Shown: piece after piece, positions 41,107 through 41,903 of the stretch | Position numbering within the stretch: position 1 is the first letter of the stretch | Layout: each line of letters starts with the position of its first letter | Translations under genes and position numbers: made by a program | From: CAKRPJ01 sp934376955 | Lineage (GTDB): Bacteria; Bacillota; Clostridia; Lachnospirales; Lachnospiraceae | Length of the DNA: 41,903 nt | Direction: 5' to 3' | Assembly: GCA_934376955.1 (NCBI GenBank) | Contig: CAKRPJ010000021.1 | Span: 1 to 41,903, forward strand | Notes under the pieces: generated by a model | Databases searched by the model: none | Seen by the model: the letters and a program-made list of their open reading frames with translations, nothing else | Told to the model about the DNA's origin: nothing

Positions 41107-41731
41107 CTTACATTTCGTTATCCATTGGACGATCCTCTCTTTCGAGTTTCTATCTTTTTTATATTAAATTTTATTCACTCCACCGGATTCTTCTCATCTA
41201 TTTTTTATTTCTATTTTCATATCGGTTATTGTAAATATCTTTAAGATACTTTCTCGTCATATCTATTAAGCTTTATCATATAACCCTTCATGATTTTCCG
41301 GTTTTGTTTTTCCTTTGTTTAGACTTTTATTTTTATAAGAGCTAAACGAGATTTAGTGTTTCGGCGGTCCGTACCTCCTTTACTTAGATTTTGTTTTCAG
41401 GTTTCTTTCTCCTGTTTATTTATTTTTCTTTCTCTTTGTTTTATGGCTTTATTATATTTGATTTTATCCGTTTTGTCAATATGTTTTTATTAAATTATCA
41501 AATTATTTTTTATATGACTGTCAATTCGACATCGTTCCATTTTGCCGCAGTCCGCTTCTCCCCTGCTTTTCCTTCTGGCCGGTGCTCCTGATTTCCTGCT
41601 TTTTCTTGGATTCATCCGCTTCGCATTCCGAAGCGGGAAAAAGTACCCAATTCTGGGGGATCCTTTTATTCTATTAAGAAGCATAGCTCTCACACGTTGA
41701 TGTGACATGGTCTTTCCTGCAAAGCAAAAAA
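41107..41731. other. AT-rich region without genes, downstream of the rRNA operon
   Basis: I see no convincing gene on either strand in these 625 bases. Most of it is very T-rich on the plus strand (about 41150-41520). A perfect GC-rich hairpin, CCGCTTCG-CATTC-CGAAGCGG, lies at 41616-41636. No 5S rRNA or tRNA sequence is recognisable here. The small open frames have no start signals and low-complexity translations. Confidence 0.6.
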
Positions 41732-41757
41732 ACAGATACAAGAAAACTTGTATCTGT
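41732..41757 (-). terminator. rRNA operon terminator
   Basis: ACAGATACAAG (41732-41742) pairs perfectly with CTTGTATCTGT (41747-41757). On the minus strand it is followed by a seven-base T-run, about 80 bases beyond the end of 23S rRNA. Confidence 0.9.
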
Positions 41758-41839
41758 AATAATCGTATTTTATATACCATACCTTCAAAACCACATATTG
41801 AAATCCATCTTACCGTTTCCTATCTTCCAAAACCTTTCT

Positions 41840-41903
41840 GGTCAAGCCCTCGACCGATTAGTAACAGTCAGCTCCGTACATTACTGCACTTCCACCTCTG
41901 CCC
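41840..41903 (-). rRNA. 23S ribosomal RNA, 3' end
   Basis: The reverse complement contains the highly conserved 23S 3' end: TGGAAGTGCAGTAATG, GGAGCTGAC, then TACTAATCGGTCGAGGGCTTGACC. The 3' boundary is placed at 41840, just after GGCTTGACC, by comparison with known Firmicutes 23S ends. The gene continues past the window. The exact end may differ by a few bases. Confidence 0.92.

Noticed and set aside
41490..41780. A 96-codon minus-strand open frame downstream of 23S rRNA
   Set aside because: It crosses the rRNA terminator, has no ribosome binding site and has a basic, low-complexity translation typical of false genes near rRNA operons.
1..41903. CRISPR arrays and tRNA genes
   Set aside because: No regularly spaced direct repeats with spacers and no tRNA-like cloverleaf sequences were seen on either strand.

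Overview
This window looks like a chromosome segment from a Gram-positive anaerobic gut bacterium, most likely a Lachnospiraceae member of the Clostridia. The evidence is the AAGGAGG-type ribosome binding sites, sigma-A promoters (TTGACA-17-TATAAT type), a CIRCE element, DegV, TIGR01212 and UPF0340 proteins, a VTC/DUF4956 operon, a TnpV remnant and a Firmicutes-type 23S rRNA 3' end. I assign family level only; no species marker is complete.

Left end (1-5.1 kb): a type I restriction-modification operon on the minus strand (XRE regulator, hsdR, hsdM, hsdS; hsdS is cut by the window edge). Beside it lies a decayed mobile-element gene, tnpV, with an in-frame amber codon. This is the most clearly accessory part.

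5.1-10.4 kb: a two-component system (response regulator, histidine kinase), then a three-gene operon for a VTC-type polyphosphate polymerase-like protein, a DUF4956 membrane protein and a surface lipoprotein with a carbohydrate-binding-like repeat region. Four TTAAG-like repeats spaced 10-13-10 bp lie just upstream of the operon and probably bind the response regulator.

10.6-17.8 kb: cell-envelope genes (SH3/Amidase_3 amidase, a Cys-rich protein with a run of GX3 repeats, a four-SH3 NlpC/P60 hydrolase). Then comes an operon of a galactokinase-family kinase, an orphan TAXI-type binding lipoprotein and a DUF1177 protein.

17.9-25.3 kb: housekeeping genes: a radical SAM protein (TIGR01212), DegV, a CPBP protease, HtpG with a CIRCE element, nicotinate phosphoribosyltransferase and a TIGR01440 protein.

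25.4-34.3 kb: a cytidylate kinase-like protein with an NhaD-type antiporter; cysteine desulfidase divergent from a LysR regulator; an Old Yellow Enzyme reductase with an MFS transporter; and ilvE. Between the reductase and ilvE, right behind a strong promoter, is a 194-nt element that folds on paper into a closed multi-arm structure. It is the best candidate here for something undescribed.

34.4-41.9 kb: a UMF1-type transporter and secreted subtilase, FtsH, a deoxyinosine glycosylase with a PFL-activase-like radical SAM protein, a gene-poor AT-rich stretch, and the 3' end of a 23S rRNA gene whose terminator follows directly, with no 5S gene between.

All functional names come from motif and family recognition by eye; no database search was run.
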